This document shows, piece by piece, positions 42,266 through 54,639 of a stretch of DNA of 64,000 nucleotides. Both the position numbers and the translations under genes were made by a program. The stretch comes from Sorex araneus (taxonomy: Eukaryota > Chordata > Mammalia > Eulipotyphla > Soricidae): NCBI RefSeq assembly GCF_027595985.1, contig NC_073313.1:84240899-84304898 (forward strand), read 5' to 3'. Position 1 is the first letter of the stretch. Every line of letters starts with the position of its first letter. The notes below the pieces were generated by a model that was not told where the DNA came from, did no database searches, and saw nothing but the letters and a program-made list of their open reading frames with translations.

Positions 42266-42940
42266 ATCTTAGTAGATTCTTAGATTCTTAACGGTGTCCC
42301 ACGAGGATGGTTGCCCGTGGGGAGACACAGTGGAGCGCCACTATCTTCCGGCTTTCTCCACTGACCTTGCCAGCAAAGTACCCAGGGAGATAAGGAATGA
42401 TGAAAGTCTGCCTGTGGTTCTCTGCCCTGCTTGGACACTAAAGTATTTGTATTAAGTGGGGGCGGGGGTGGGGGTGATGGGGGAACAGTGGGAGGGGCAT
42501 GGTCTCTGATAATCAATTTAAAAAATTGGCCATTTTATATGTCACCAGCAGTCAAAAATAATGCTAATAGCGAAGCGTCCTCAAAAGATGCAGTAGAAGG
42601 GGAACACGGGTCTGGCAGCCCTCGCTTTGATCCTGTGCTCTAGCTCAGACAGACAGCTATTTCTCTTTGACCCCTCTCCCAGGCCTACAGCAGGAAAGCA
42701 GCAGTTCTCACCCACGTGGCCTGAGAACAAGAAGAAACAGAAGAAAAGAACTGAGTGTCTGGGCTAAGGGCCTAGAGGCAGGCCTCGGAGCCTCAGCAAG
42801 AGACCAACCTGGACTTTGAGCGATAAAACGAGCGAGATACCAGCATGGACCCAGGATTCCATATAATAGAATCAGAGGACCCAGCCTGAGGTCTGAACAC
42901 AGCCCTTCGTGGAATCCAAAACTACTTTTTCATTCTTTTT
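42266..42940. other. No gene seen
   Basis: Unique-looking sequence with a G-rich run near 42457-42500; I see no conserved frame. Confidence 0.5.
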
Positions 42941-42945
42941 TATTC

Positions 42946-43125
42946 TTTTTGACTTTTTGGGTCACACTCAGTGATGCTCAGGGGTCACTCCTGGCTGTGC
43001 ACTCAGGAATTACTCCTGGCGGTGCTGGAGGCACCATATGGGATGCCAGTGATTTGAACCCAGGTTGGCCACATGTAAGGCAAAAAAAACCGCCCTTCCC
43101 ACTGTGCTACTACTCCAATCTCCCA
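42946..43125 (-). mobile_element. Short SINE
   Basis: TTTTTGGGTCACACTCAGTG to GCTACTACTCCAATCTC. Confidence 0.85.
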
Positions 43126-43750
43126 AACTACTCTCTCAAAGCTATTAATACAGCTTCATACGCACCTGATATTTTGTTGCTAATTTTACGTACCATATTC
43201 AAGGATTCACTCAGTAACTAGACTAATGTCACTTGTAACATGGCCAGTCCCACTAAAGCAACCATCAAACTGCCTTAGACCCAGTTAATCTGCACAGCCT
43301 AGGAGCTTATCCCTACTACCCAAATTTGTGGGAACTGTGGTTCAGAGGCTGAGGTGAGGTTATTTTTGCGGGGAAAGGAAAAGCTAGTTTTGACTTCCAC
43401 TCAGGTGTCTTAATTTCATTGTCTATTTTTGCAGGGAAAAATTCCAGGACAAGATGGAAAGTGAAACAAAAATAGTTGAATATGGGGAAAGGAAATTAAG
43501 CACCCCAAGTGGGGAAGCATAGATGACTTCAAAATGGTATGCTCCAATTAGAAGAAAGGAATTATCTACCTTCAGCTGGGATGCGGACAGCCCTAAAGTG
43601 GCGTGTGCAGGGCTTGATTTTGCAAAACAGATTCTGTAGGCCTTCTCCAAGCTGGCCGGATTTGGGGTTAAAAGTTCCTTGTTAGGCTGTTGCCAAGGAA
43701 AGGGGTCTTTGGATTCTAGTGGTCTCCTTTCATATTTGTAGATTTTTCAT
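43126..43750. other. No gene seen
   Basis: No repeat or frame that I can support. Confidence 0.5.
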
Positions 43751-44059
43751 TTGTGTTTTCAGCCCCACCTAGTGGGGCTATACCAAGTGGGGCTACTTCC
43801 CTCTTGGTCCTTAGGGATTGTTCCTGGTGATGCTAGTACCCTTGTGCTTTATAAGGGATCCAGGGCCTCTTGCATGCAAAGTAAGTGTTTCAGTCAGCTG
43901 AAGTATCTTAGGCCCTTTACCCGTATTCTTATTCTTTATTCCTGCTAAGTTGTCTCCTGAGAAGATCCTGACTTTGCTTTTCATAGCGTATTTTTTTTTT
44001 TGGTTGTAGAGTTAACTCCTTTTCATGTTTTGTCATATCTTGGTGTTTTGTTTTAAACT

Positions 44060-44225
44060 TGCAGTGATTAAAGCCACACCTGACTGTGCCCAGGCCTTAC
44101 TTCTGGCCCTCTATGCAGGAATCACTACTGGTAGTGCTCAGGGACTGTGTGTGGTTCTGTGGATTAAACCAAAGCTGGCTATGTGTAAGACAAGAGTCTT
44201 AACTCCTGTGTTATTTCTCCAGCTC
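44060..44225 (-). mobile_element. Old short SINE
   Basis: AAAGCCACACCTGACTGTGC to TTATTTCTCCAGC; diverged complement of the SINE. A weaker relative may lie at 43755-43915. Confidence 0.6.
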
Positions 44226-44349
44226 CTCATATCTTGGTTTCATGGTTTCCGGAAACTCATTGCCAATGTATCCCCAACCCTTGATGTGTCTGTTTGCCTG
44301 CCTGACTGCTTTAGAAAGACATATTTCTAATAGTCACTTATTTATTTTA

Positions 44350-44528
44350 AGGCTGGAAGAGTAGTACAGTGGCCAGGGTGCTTGCTTTGCAAGTGGTTGA
44401 CCTGGTTCAGTCCCCAGCACCCAATATGGTCCCCTGAGCCCACCAGCAATGATCCCTCAGTGCAGAGCCAGTATTAAGCCATGAGCACTGGTGGGTGTAT
44501 CTCAACACCGCCCCCACCCCCCAAAAAA
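44350..44528 (+). mobile_element. Short SINE, plus strand
   Basis: GGCTGGAAGAGTAGTACAGT head, CCCAGCACCCAATATGGTCC junction and A-run tail. Confidence 0.8.
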
Positions 44529-44529
44529 A

Positions 44530-45355
44530 GTTGGGTATTCATGCTATGGGTATAATTAGGTTTTTTTTTCCCTTTGTTTAAACACTGTGCTTCACAAAAT
44601 TGTTTATAATACAGTTATTTCAGACATTCAGTTTTTCAGCATTAATCTCATCACGAGTATGACCTTACTCCATCATTGTCCTCAGTTTCTGACCTCTACA
44701 AATCTACACTCTTGCCAGGCATAAAATAATATTTTGTATTGCTTATTGCTTATTACAACAAAATAGTATGTGGAATTACCAAAAAAGAAAATTTCAGTTA
44801 AAGAAAATTTGTGAAAATTATTATATCTCAGAATGGTGATATTAAAACCACAGCCTGAGGATTTATGAATGATTTGTTGCTAGTTAAACCATCTGCTTTT
44901 GCCTTTTGGGCTTAGTATGCTTCTATGATATTTTCCCATCTAATTTCTATGCTACTTTCCCACCAAATTTATTGTGTTCCCACTGAGCTGTGAAATTGTG
45001 AAATTTGGAGGTGTTGTGTGGCCTCATGTGGCCACATATTCCAGGGGCTCCAGAATCTGTAGAAGTGGGACAATTCTCCGCCTTCCCCACTCCCAAGGAG
45101 GCCCCAGAGTTCTTAGCTCAAAGACCAGTGTACTTGGGAGTTTCACTAGCTTGGTGTCTTCTGAGATTACTTGTGAAACAGTGAAGCTGGCCTGTTTGTA
45201 TGGCAGTGGCTATGGGGTGTGGGTGTGTCTGCCATGGCTTTGTCAGAGCAGAGACTTGGACCCAGACCTGTCCCCCTCTTAAGGGGGTCCCAGAGTTTTC
45301 AGCCTGAAGACAGTTATATCTGGGAGTTCCTACCTCTTGGCTTGTCATTTCTTTT
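44530..45355. other. No gene seen
   Basis: AT-rich then mixed sequence. The 102-residue plus-strand frame at 44974-45282 has no recognisable domain, and an opposite frame overlaps it. Confidence 0.45.
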
Positions 45356-45359
45356 GAGA

Positions 45360-46830
45360 ATTTTTTTAATTTTTTAATTTTTTAAAATTTATTTATTTTT
45401 AATTAGTGAATCACCGTGAGGGTACAGTTATAGATTTATACACTTTTGTGCTCATGTTTCCTCCATACAAAGTTCGAGAACCCATCCCTTCACCAGTCCC
45501 CATTCTCCACCACCAGTAAACCCAGCATCCCTCCTACCCTCCCCAATCCCATCTCCCCCCACCCCACCCTGCCACTGTGGCAGGGTATTCCCTTTTGTTC
45601 TCTCTCTCTAATTAGGTGTTATGGTTTGCAATAAAGGTGTTGAGTGGCCATTGTGTTCAGTCTCTAGTCTACATTCGGCAAGCATCACCCTTCCCCTGCA
45701 TGGCCTCCGACCGCATTTTACTTGGTGTTCCCTTCTCTGAGTTGCCCAGTGAGACCAGCCTCCAAGCCATGGAGTCAACCTCCTGGTACTTAATTCTACT
45801 ATTCTTGGGTGTTAGTCTCCTACTCTTGTTATTTTATATTCCACAGATGAGTGCAATCTTTCTATGTCTGTCTCTCTCTTTCTGACTCATTTCACTTAGC
45901 ATAATACTCTCCATGCCAATCCACTTATATGCAAAATTCATGACCTCCTTTTTTCTAACAGCTGCATAGTATTCCATTGTATAGATATACCAAAGTTTCT
46001 TCAGCCAGTCATCTGTTCTAGGGCACTCAGGTTTTTTCCAGATTCTGGCTATTGTAAACAGTGCTGCGATGAACATATAAGTGCAGATGTCATTTCGACT
46101 ATACTTTTTTGCTTCTCTGGGATATATTCCCAGCAGTTGTATTGCTGGGTCAAATGGGAGCTCAATTTCTCATTTTTTGTGGGTTTTTTTTTTTTTGGTT
46201 TTTGGGTCACACCTAGCGATGCACAGGGGTTATTCCTGGCTCTGCACTCAGGAATTACTCCTGGCGGTGCTCAGGGGACCATATGGGATGCTGGGATTTG
46301 AACCTGGGTCGGCCGCGTGCAAGGCAAACGCCCTACCCGCTATGCTATCACTCCAGCCCCCACAATTTCTAATTTTTTGAGAGTCGTCCATATTGTTTTC
46401 CAAAAGGGCTGAACCAGTTGGCATTCCCACCAGCAGTGTAGAAGGGTCCCTTTCTCCCCACATCCTCTCCAACAGCAGTTGCTTTTGTTCTTTTGGATGT
46501 GTGCTAGTCTCTGTGGTGTGAGGTGGTATCTCATGGTTGTTTTGATCTGCATCTCCCTGATGATTAGTGATGTAGAGCACTTTTTCATGTGCCTTTTGGC
46601 CACTCGTATCTCTTCCTTGGGAAAGTTTCTGTTCATTTCTTTGCCCCATTTTCTGATGGAGTTGGATGTTTTCTTCTTGTAGAGTTCAATCAGTGCTTTA
46701 TATAACATTGATATCAACCCCTTATCTGGTGGGTATTGTGTAAATATCCTTTCCCATTCTGTAGATAGTCTTTGTATTCTGGAGACACCTCCAATTTTAA
46801 TATATTAAAATAGTAAGGAGTTTGTGATCC
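45360..46830 (-). mobile_element. L1 3' part with end of ORF2, split by a SINE
   Basis: The A-tail complement starts at 45360. The minus-strand frame at 45834-46076 encodes the ORF2 C-terminus (FIAALFTIARIWKKPEC ... YTMEYYAAV), and upstream pieces at 46340-46717 carry [19 protein letters not shown] short SINE at 46180-46362 separates them. The element is 5'-truncated near 46800. Confidence 0.9.
46180..46362 (-). mobile_element. Complete short SINE inside L1
   Basis: Poly-T, GGGTCACACCTAGCGATGC to GCTATCACTCCAGCCCC. CTCAATTTCT before it and ACAATTTCT after it are remains of a target duplication. Confidence 0.9.
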
Positions 46831-47870
46831 ATTTTGTCTGTCCACCATCCAATAAATTATAAATTGTGAAAGTTAAAAATCTAACTTTATTTGAAATTAA
46901 TTTTTTTAGGTTTCCTTTGATTTAAGTTGGAAATGGAAAAAGAACTTACATAATGTCAAGGAAGGATTTTTCTTAAGACAATGATCCTTTTTTTTTCCTG
47001 TGGGTGCTTTACCAAGAACAGAGCTTTTATTAGTAAATGGCTTTATAAAGAAGTTTTAAAAATTAAATAAAAGAGAAAGCAATTAACTTAAATTGTATTA
47101 CCAAACGTTAATAAACAGTGAGGACCCCAAACTGATAAGATGGAGTCAAAGATTACAAAAATGAAGACACAATTCTGAATATTCACTAGAATTAATAAAC
47201 AAATTCCAAACTGATTATTTGAAGATACCCATAAAATATTACAATCTATTGAATCTCATTAAAGAATAAAATATTTAGTATTAATAAAATATTAGATTAG
47301 GATTTAATATAGGCAAGCTTATGTTTAGTTTCAACTCTGGTCAGGTGAGGATACTGGAAAATCCCCTCTTCAAAGAAAAACTGTACATACAAAATTGGAT
47401 AAAATTGATAAAAAACAATCACTTAAGTACTCTGGAAATCAATAGAAAGAATATACCATGTTTATCTTTGAGAAAAGTTGAAATCAATGATACTCTGTTG
47501 TAAGGCTACTTCCATCTGCTTCCGGCTGAGTTCCATCCATATGGTGATTCTGCACACATGAAATAATGACATTCCTAAATAAAGGCAACAAATTTTGTGC
47601 TACAAATTGTGCAACATGATAGCATGTCTTTCTGCATAAAAGGAATTGACCCTAAATGATCACCTGAATTAAGAAATAAAGAGCAGGGGAAATCTTAAAT
47701 AGCTATGTTCATAAACCACATCTTTTCTCACTGAAAGTATAACACATGAGATTATTTTAAATAATCACTGGATAGTTCTATAGCATATAGATGTAATAGA
47801 TATGGTAACAACACAGTGGTGTATAAAATGTCAGTTGTTGCTATATTTTACTGGGAATATTAATCTGGTA
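46831..47870. other. AT-rich interval, no gene seen
   Basis: No repeat family or frame that I can support; short frames only. Confidence 0.5.
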
Positions 47871-47889
47871 TTTATTTCATTTTTATTTT

Positions 47890-48058
47890 TTAGTTTTGTG
47901 GCCCCAGCTAGCTATTTTCAGGTCTTACTCTTGGTTGGTGCTGTGCTTAAGGGTCACTCCTGGCAGACTCGAGGAACCATACGGATTTGACTGGGAACAA
48001 ACCCAGGTTGGCTGCATGTAAGACCAGTGTCCTATTCTTTGTACTATTTCTCCAGTCG
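47890..48058 (-). mobile_element. Old short SINE
   Basis: GTTTTGTGGCCCCAGCTAGC to TACTATTTCTCCAGTC; strongly diverged. Confidence 0.6.
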
Positions 48059-48499
48059 CTAATTTGTTGCATTCGTTGAAAATACATTAGGAAGCAGCAC
48101 AGGGTGGGAGTGTAGGAAGGACTTGGACTCACTTCTGCCCACTGACACATTAAAATTATAACTATATATGGGATAGTTCTCACTGAAAAAGAGCTGAGAA
48201 TATCCTAAATAGCTTTTTTTTTTTTTACAACAAAAGACAAAAAAAGACCACAGTAAGCAGAAAAGAGAGGCAGACATATGGGCATGAGTGTTCATCCCTA
48301 ATGCAGAGAATCTCTTACGGAATATAGGTCACAACACACTTCATAATATATACTCATCCTGGCCTTACTATAGTGTTTTGGTGCCTCCAAGGAAGGAGTG
48401 TATGCATTTATTTGGACTTCGGTTATTGGAGCTATCCCCACTGGATCATCTCCATATTACTGGAGACTTGCAGGTTCTATTTCTATAGCACCCTTCATA

Positions 48500-50130
48500 G
48501 AAAATATTAAGTAGCATTCTATAAAACTTGATACCTGATGATCTGAACTCCAAGCAGTCTGAAACTGGGTGCTAAAAAAAGATCTCTTCCCAAGGAACTC
48601 TGACAAGTCTTGGCACATCCTTAGCAACAGGAGCCTATCAAGAATAAACCAGCCTGCCTAGGCAGTCCAAAAGGTTCAAGAGACGACCAATAACTAGGAC
48701 AAAATTAAACAAGGCTCAGCATGAACACAGGCCACTCTTTAAAGACTGGTAGAGGATACTGTTTCACCCAGTTTAGAGAAGCAAACATTAGGAGCTAAGT
48801 AAAAAAAACAAACAAACCAGAAGACTACATTTCAAAAGAATGAGCAGGATAAGCCCTTCCCCCAGTACCTTGATGATATGAAGCTGAGTAGTCAACAAGA
48901 AAATGGGTCCATATAGTTATAAATATTCTCAGTGAACTCAGAAGAAAAAATGAGCAAAATGAGCTCTCTAACAAAGAGAGAGAAAACAGAAGAAAATTCA
49001 TCGCCCCCCGAAATACACCTGAAGAATAAAATAGCCAAACTAAAATATATTAGAAGAATTTTGATTTAGATGTGAATTCCTAGAAGTCTACGAACAGATA
49101 ATGAACTATATGATAAAGTAACAAAGCTAATGGAAATAACAAAATATAGAAAAATTAATAGGATAGAAACTGCCTTACAGAACATATGAGAGAACATCAA
49201 ATGGCATAACTGGGAAAATTCCAAAAACCTGAACCGGACTTTAGTTACTGCTGGAACAATCAACCTCCACTTTGATCCAGGAAATGGTAAAGTGATCAGG
49301 TCATGGTCTAGAAGTGGAAAATCATAATGTAGATTATTGACTTAGTAGGAGTGGCAATAGAGGTGCCTAGCCAATGTGGTGCTCTCCCTCTCTGCTTTTC
49401 TCCTCAAACCACTCCACTGGTAACACTAAATTAAAAAAAATTCTTTATTGTCATTGTCCTTCTGCTCCCTGGCACATTTGTTTAAAAAAAAAGCACAGTT
49501 CCAACCCTAATGGTGCAGTGCAATCTATTGAAAAATGAAAGTAAACCCAGATGTGTAAGCATAAAAATTTGGTGTGGTGAGCCATGGTAAAAATAAAATT
49601 GAATTTCTTAAAGAAAATATGTCTCCAGAAGCAAGCTTCTAGACTCAGAATAGATAAAGAATTGAGAGCCATCATATTAAACTTAATAAAAGAGAATTTG
49701 AGACACAGAGAAGCAAGTCCAAGATAATAAAAAGATCAAAAAGCTACAGGATTTCCTCACCAAGAGATTAAATTGAAGAGCTTATAAAGTGAAATTCAAT
49801 TTAATATGTAAAGCATAACAAGTATATTCAATCTCACAGAAGAGGGCATATCAGAAATTGAGCATAAAATCATAGCCATGACTCAAATAATGTTGAAAGA
49901 AAAAAGATTTAGGGATATATGAGAAATATCAGACTCCATTATAATGGCAAATATCAGGATAATGCTCAGAAGGTACAAAGGGATAGGAGCAGGGACAATA
50001 ATCAAAGAGATGATATGAAGCATTTACCAAACATAAGAGAAGAAGTAATCAAGACGTCATGAAAGCTGAGAAAATACCTAAGTTTCCGAATCCAAAATGA
50101 CCTGTACCGTATCATATCATTGTTAAATAC
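48500..50130 (+). other. A-rich decayed sequence, possibly old L1 ORF1-like
   Basis: The A-rich plus strand and phrases such as AACAGAAGAAAATTCATC suggest a very old LINE body, but I cannot align it with confidence. No gene is seen. Confidence 0.25.
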
Positions 50131-50138
50131 AAAAGAAC

Positions 50139-50388
50139 TGTAGCACTGTCGTCCCATTGTTCATCGATTTGCTCGAGTGGACACTGGTAATGTCTCCATT
50201 CTGAGACTTGTTGTTACTGTTTTTGGCATATTGAATACGCCATGGGTAGCTTGTCAGGCTCTGTCGTGCGGGCAAGATACTCTCGGTAGCTTGCCGGGCT
50301 CTCCTGAGAGGGACAGAGGAATCAAACCTGGGTAGGCTGCGTGCAGTGCAAACGCCCTACCCTACCTGCTGTACTCTCGCTCCAGTCC
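50139..50388 (-). mobile_element. Long tRNA-headed SINE
   Basis: The LINE-shared end (TTCATCGATTTGCTCGAGTG) is on the left and CTCTCGCTCCAGTCC on the right. Confidence 0.85.
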
Positions 50389-50569
50389 ATGCATGTGGTA
50401 AAAAGAAAAAAAAAATAACTTTGTTTTCAGTGATTTTTGCCTAATCCCAGTGTAAATAATTTATTAAAGCAGATTTTTAAGTGGTAGCATCTAAGTTAAA
50501 TTTAGAATTGCGAAATACTGTGGAATTATCAACTTAAAATCATGAATCACGAATTACAAAATCACGTTG

Positions 50570-50800
50570 ATCATCGAGTTGCTTGAGCGGTCTCAGTAGC
50601 CTCTACATTCGTCCTATCCCTGAGATCTTAGAAGCCTCTCTCTTCTCGGCCTTCCCAGCGATGCCGTATTGGAGGCTCTTTCAGGGTCAGGGGAATGAGA
50701 TCCAGCTGGTTACTGGCTTTGGCATAAGGATACACCATGGGAAGCTTGCGAAGCTATCCCATGTGGGCAGGAAGCTCTCAGTAGCTTGCGAGTTTCTCCC
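50570..50800 (-). mobile_element. Diverged long SINE fragment
   Basis: GATCATCGAGTTGCTTGAGC on the left and GGCTTTGGCATAAGGATACACC inside match the long SINE; the middle is replaced by other sequence and the head is lost. Confidence 0.55.
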
Positions 50801-51740
50801 AGAGGGAAAAGTAGGTTATAAGATATCGCTTCTGGGAGCTTGCTTTTAAGTCTCTGGATGTCGGCCATTGATGGGATTACACACACCTGGGTTCCTCTGC
50901 CGGTACCTTCATGCGTGAGGCCTGTCCGAATGTGTGGAGAGGGGCCTTGAGCATGGCTGTAGCTAGGTTCCGGTGGTCTTCGGCTGCCGGGAGCTCTGTT
51001 CGGGTTGGGGAGGGAAGCTGGAGCCCATCCCCTCCGAGGGGTCCCGGGGAAGACAGCCAGGCGTGTGGGCAAGAGACTCTCTCTCAACTTAAAATATGAG
51101 AGTGAAATTGAATGTAAATGACTAAAAAACTACCTGTCCACAGCAGAGAATGGCATTAAATGTAAAAGGACAAAATACAACAGCTCTGGTATAGAGACAA
51201 AAAAGTAAATGCAAACCCTTTTTAAGTAAACATCATATACGAAGGCATTTAAAGAGCAGGTTTAAAGAAAAGCCTGAAAATGACATGGAGCTGTATTATC
51301 AGAAATTATTTAATATTCTATTTTTTGACTTTTAAATTAAATTGTCATAGGAAGAAAATCTTTTAAGAGTAGAGGGTGCAGAAAATGAATGGAGTATCCA
51401 GACACATTTGAGGGGTTGGGAAATAACGAATACCAAGAAGCAGATACATTCAGATGGACTTAGAATCTCTCTAAATCCATCCTCTAAACTATGACCCTAC
51501 ATTTAGATCTGTTCAGAAAAGTTGGTGACTGTCTTACCTTACAGAAAGGAAGTAGCGTTTGAATGTATGTTAGAAATTGTAAGATAAGGCTAGTAACACT
51601 GCAAAAACTGAAATTTTAGTGCTGTTGTCAGTGATCCTGGGAGAAAACTGCTTCCAAAAATAGAACTGCCACAGTAGGTCTCAACATTAATAAAACTAAG
51701 AAACACTTTGTTCTTTAAGCCTAATGAAAAAAATTGGTGC
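50800..51740. other. No gene seen
   Basis: GC-richer DNA to 51,060, then AT-rich single-copy-looking DNA. Opposed short frames at 50710-51099 have no known domain. Confidence 0.45.
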
Positions 51741-51753
51741 TCACTTTTAAATC

Positions 51754-51930
51754 CTCTTTTTATTTTCTTTTTGGGTCACACCCGACAATGCACAGGGGTT
51801 ATTCCTGGCTCTGCACTCAGGAATTACTCCTGGGAGTGTGCTGGGGACCATATGGGATGCTGGGAATTGAATCTGGGTCGGCCGCGTGCAAGGCAAACAT
51901 CCTCCCTGCTGTGCTATCACTCCAGCCCCA
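51754..51930 (-). mobile_element. Complete short SINE with target duplication
   Basis: CACTTTTAAATC at 51742-51753 and 51931-51942 flanks GGGTCACACCCGACAATGC to CTATCACTCCAGCCCC. Confidence 0.9.
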
Positions 51931-51944
51931 CACTTTTAAATCTT

Positions 51945-52365
51945 TTTTTTTTGCCTTTCTTTTTTGAAAAAAAAATATTCTTTTATTGAATCACCATGTG
52001 GAAAGTTACAAAGCTTTTAGGTTTAAGTCTCAGTTATACAATGCTCGAACACCCATCCCTTCACCAGTGCACATATTCCACCACCAAGAATCACAGTATA
52101 CCTCCCCCCACCCCCTCACCTCCCCAGCCCCCCACCCCTGCTGTGTAACTGGTAAATTTCACTTTACTTTCACTTTACTTTGATTACATTCAATATTTCA
52201 ACAAAAAACTCACTATTAGTGTTTGGAGTTTCTCCCCGCTAAAGTCAGACCTGCTAAAAAGGAAGCATTTGATAATTTGTTTTCCATTGCTGAGAACGAA
52301 GAGATATGAGGTCGAGTGGCCGCACTAGTGGCCACATCATTTTGGATTCTGTATTTTAGTATTTT
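51945..52365 (-). mobile_element. 5'-truncated composite L1-derived element
   Basis: It is flanked by CACACTTTTAAATCTT at 51929-51944 and 52366-52381. The tail complement TTTTATTGAATCACCATGTG lies at the left, and the body matches 55.1-55.4 kb and 28.2 kb. Confidence 0.8.
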
Positions 52366-52459
52366 CACACTTTTAAATCTTAACAGTTCTAACTATTGCA
52401 GCTATATTTATTATTTATAAGATAACACTTGGAAAGATCTAGAATGTTCTCATGTAGTA

Positions 52460-53255
52460 TACAGGGCTCAAAATCGACTACACATTTGAAATGCATCTTG
52501 ACTATATTCTTTACATAGTATCATTGTCATCATCTTCATGTTTTCTCTTGAATATCTTTGATTCACTGGCTGAATTCTGTGTTGAAACCATGTTGGTGGT
52601 AATTAAGAATATATTTTTGCCTTATCATTGAAGGATTGATCAGAACATTTTGAACTGCCATTGTTGTAGGAACTGGTTTGATGGGTGTGGACTGAGAAGT
52701 TGGAATCTGCAGTGTAAATCTCTGACTTGTCACTGATACTGGAGTTGCAACTTTATTTGGGACAGACATTGTTTGTGCGATTGCTACAGTAGGGGTGGTA
52801 GGTCTGCTATTAGCGCCAACATTTAACCGTGGAACTAGTCTTCCTTGGTTAGGCCCCTTTTTAATTAAGGATTTCAGCCTATAATTTGGAGCAGTTAAGC
52901 AGTATCTGTCAGGTGGAAGTCTGGGTCCTGCATATGGCTTAATCAGTAGTAAAGGGGTTTGATTCTTCTGCCTTGCAATGTCCAATGATAAAAAATAATA
53001 AAAAAAATCTCTCGGGGGAGAAGAGATAAAACGCTCCGAGAGATGTGTTGGTGATGGCACAGATCCTGAAGGATATGGGAATTACTGAGTATGAACCAAG
53101 AGTTATAAATCAAATGTTGGAATTAGCTTTCTGGTATATGACTACAATTCTGGATGATGCGAAATTGTATTCCAGCCATGCTATAACAAGAAACCCAATG
53201 TTGATGCTGATGATGTGAGACTGGCAATCCAGTGCCATGAATACCAATAAAAGAG
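52460..53255 (-). pseudogene. TAF9B: TAF9B processed pseudogene with inverted 5' part
   Basis: TAF9B is a histone-fold subunit of TFIID and related coactivators. The minus strand from about 53030 down to 52507 encodes the middle and C-terminus without introns: [49 protein letters not shown], and the acidic end KRKHEDDDNDTM followed by a stop. KKGPNQGR and the acidic end fit TAF9B better than TAF9. The histone-fold N-terminal part ([17 protein letters not shown] ... [16 protein letters not shown]) lies on the plus strand at 53058-53250. The two halves meet head to head near 53040, with the 5' end at the junction, the signature of twin priming during LINE-mediated retroposition. A small insertion after the PPRDF segment and several substitutions show that it is dead. 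I did not find a clear poly(A) trace on the left. Confidence 0.85.
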
Positions 53256-53414
53256 CTAATAATAAAAACATACTGATGGCTGCTAGGTAAAAGAAAAAGT
53301 GACAAACCTTTGTAATACTATCAGGTTATTACCAGGTTCCATTTGTTTTCTTAGCAGAAACGCAGCATTTAATAGCATTCACAGTAAGAGAATGTGCCAG
53401 CCAAGAATACTTTA

Positions 53415-54575
53415 ACTTTCCAGCCCTGGACCCAGAAAATTGAAGAAGTCCAGGTGTCAAGAGCACTTCATTTTACTCAGGATTGCCATTTTTGCCCCCC
53501 AGGTCAGGATTAACCCCTTACTGTTAAATGAATAAGGAAGGGGTGGGCTGTGTAGCCTCCCTGGCTTGGCTCCACCCAGCCCCAGTCCCAGAAAACTGAG
53601 TGGCGTTGGGGGCCCTGCCTTTTTACTTAGGATCCCCATTTTGCAGCCTGTCTCCATCCTGGTCAGGATTGCTCCCAGCCCATGAAGAGATATACTTTAC
53701 TGCCCCACATTTCTTCATCTCTTCATCACTGCAAATGTACAAAGACGTCCTAACTGTAGGCACCTTCCACACAACAACATGCAAGAAACAACTCCAGGCT
53801 GCAAAGGTCACAGTGGTAAAGCAACACAGCAACTCGAAGGCTTAGTGAGTGAAGACACTAGCCTGGAAGACTCAACCAGGAATAACAAGCTATATAACCT
53901 CTCTGGTAAGAAATTTAGAAAAGAATTTTTTTTTTAAATTTATTTATTTTTAATTAGTGAATCACCGTGAGGGTACATTTACCCATTTATACATTTTTGT
54001 GCTCATGTTTCCCTCATACAAAGTTCAAGAACCCATCCCTTCACCAGTGCCCATTCTCCACCACAAATAAACCCAGCATCCCTCCCACTGCCCCCAATCC
54101 CATCTCCCCCCACCCCACTCTGCCACTGTGGCAGGGTATTCCCTTTTGTTCTCTCTAATTAGGTGTTGTGGTTTTCAATAAAGGTGTTGATTGGCCATTG
54201 TGTTCCATCTCTAGTATACATTCAGCATGTATCACCCTTCCCCCGCGTGGCGCCTCCAACCACATTTTACTTGGTGTTCCCTTCTCTATCTGAGTTGCCC
54301 TCTCCCTAGCATGTGAGGCCAGCTTCCAAACCATGGAATCAACCTCCTGGTTAGAAAATAATTGTTGAGGATGCATAAGGCACTCAAAGAAACAATGGAA
54401 TGGACCACCGATAAAGTACAAGAGGATATGAGAGCAGAAATGAGGAAACTACAAACAGAAATGACAGATCTGAAAAACTTGGTAGGTGAAATGAAAAATT
54501 CACTGGCGGGCTAGCCTCAGCGGCAGAGTAACAGGTGCTGAGGAGAGAATCACTGAGCTCCAAGATGAGGTGAAG
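53415..54575 (+). mobile_element. L1 5' fragment: promoter monomers and start of ORF1
   Basis: Two related segments begin CCAGCCCTGGACCCAGAAAA (53421) and CCAGCCCCAGTCCCAGAAAA (53576), 155 bases apart, like tandem 5' monomers. An ORF1-like frame starts at ATG 53779 (MQETTPGCKGHSGK...) and stays open to the insertion at 53925. It resumes after 54361 with a heptad-rich segment (VQEDMRAEMRKLQTEM) and meets a stop near 54513. The rest of the L1 is missing. Confidence 0.65.
53925..54350 (-). mobile_element. L1 3' end inserted into the L1 5' fragment
   Basis: The target duplication is TTAGAAAAGAA at 53914-53924 and TTAGAAAATAA at 54351-54361. Poly-T then TAATTAGTGAATCACCGTG is the complement of the L1 end. 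Confidence 0.85.
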
Positions 54576-54639
54576 TAAAAAACTAGAAATTGAGCTTCCA
54601 TACAACCCAGCCACACCTTTCCTCGGAAAATGCTCAAAA

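Noticed and set aside
45834-46076. A cellular gene resembling a nuclease-like protein
   Set aside because: The sequence is the well-known C-terminal end of L1 ORF2.
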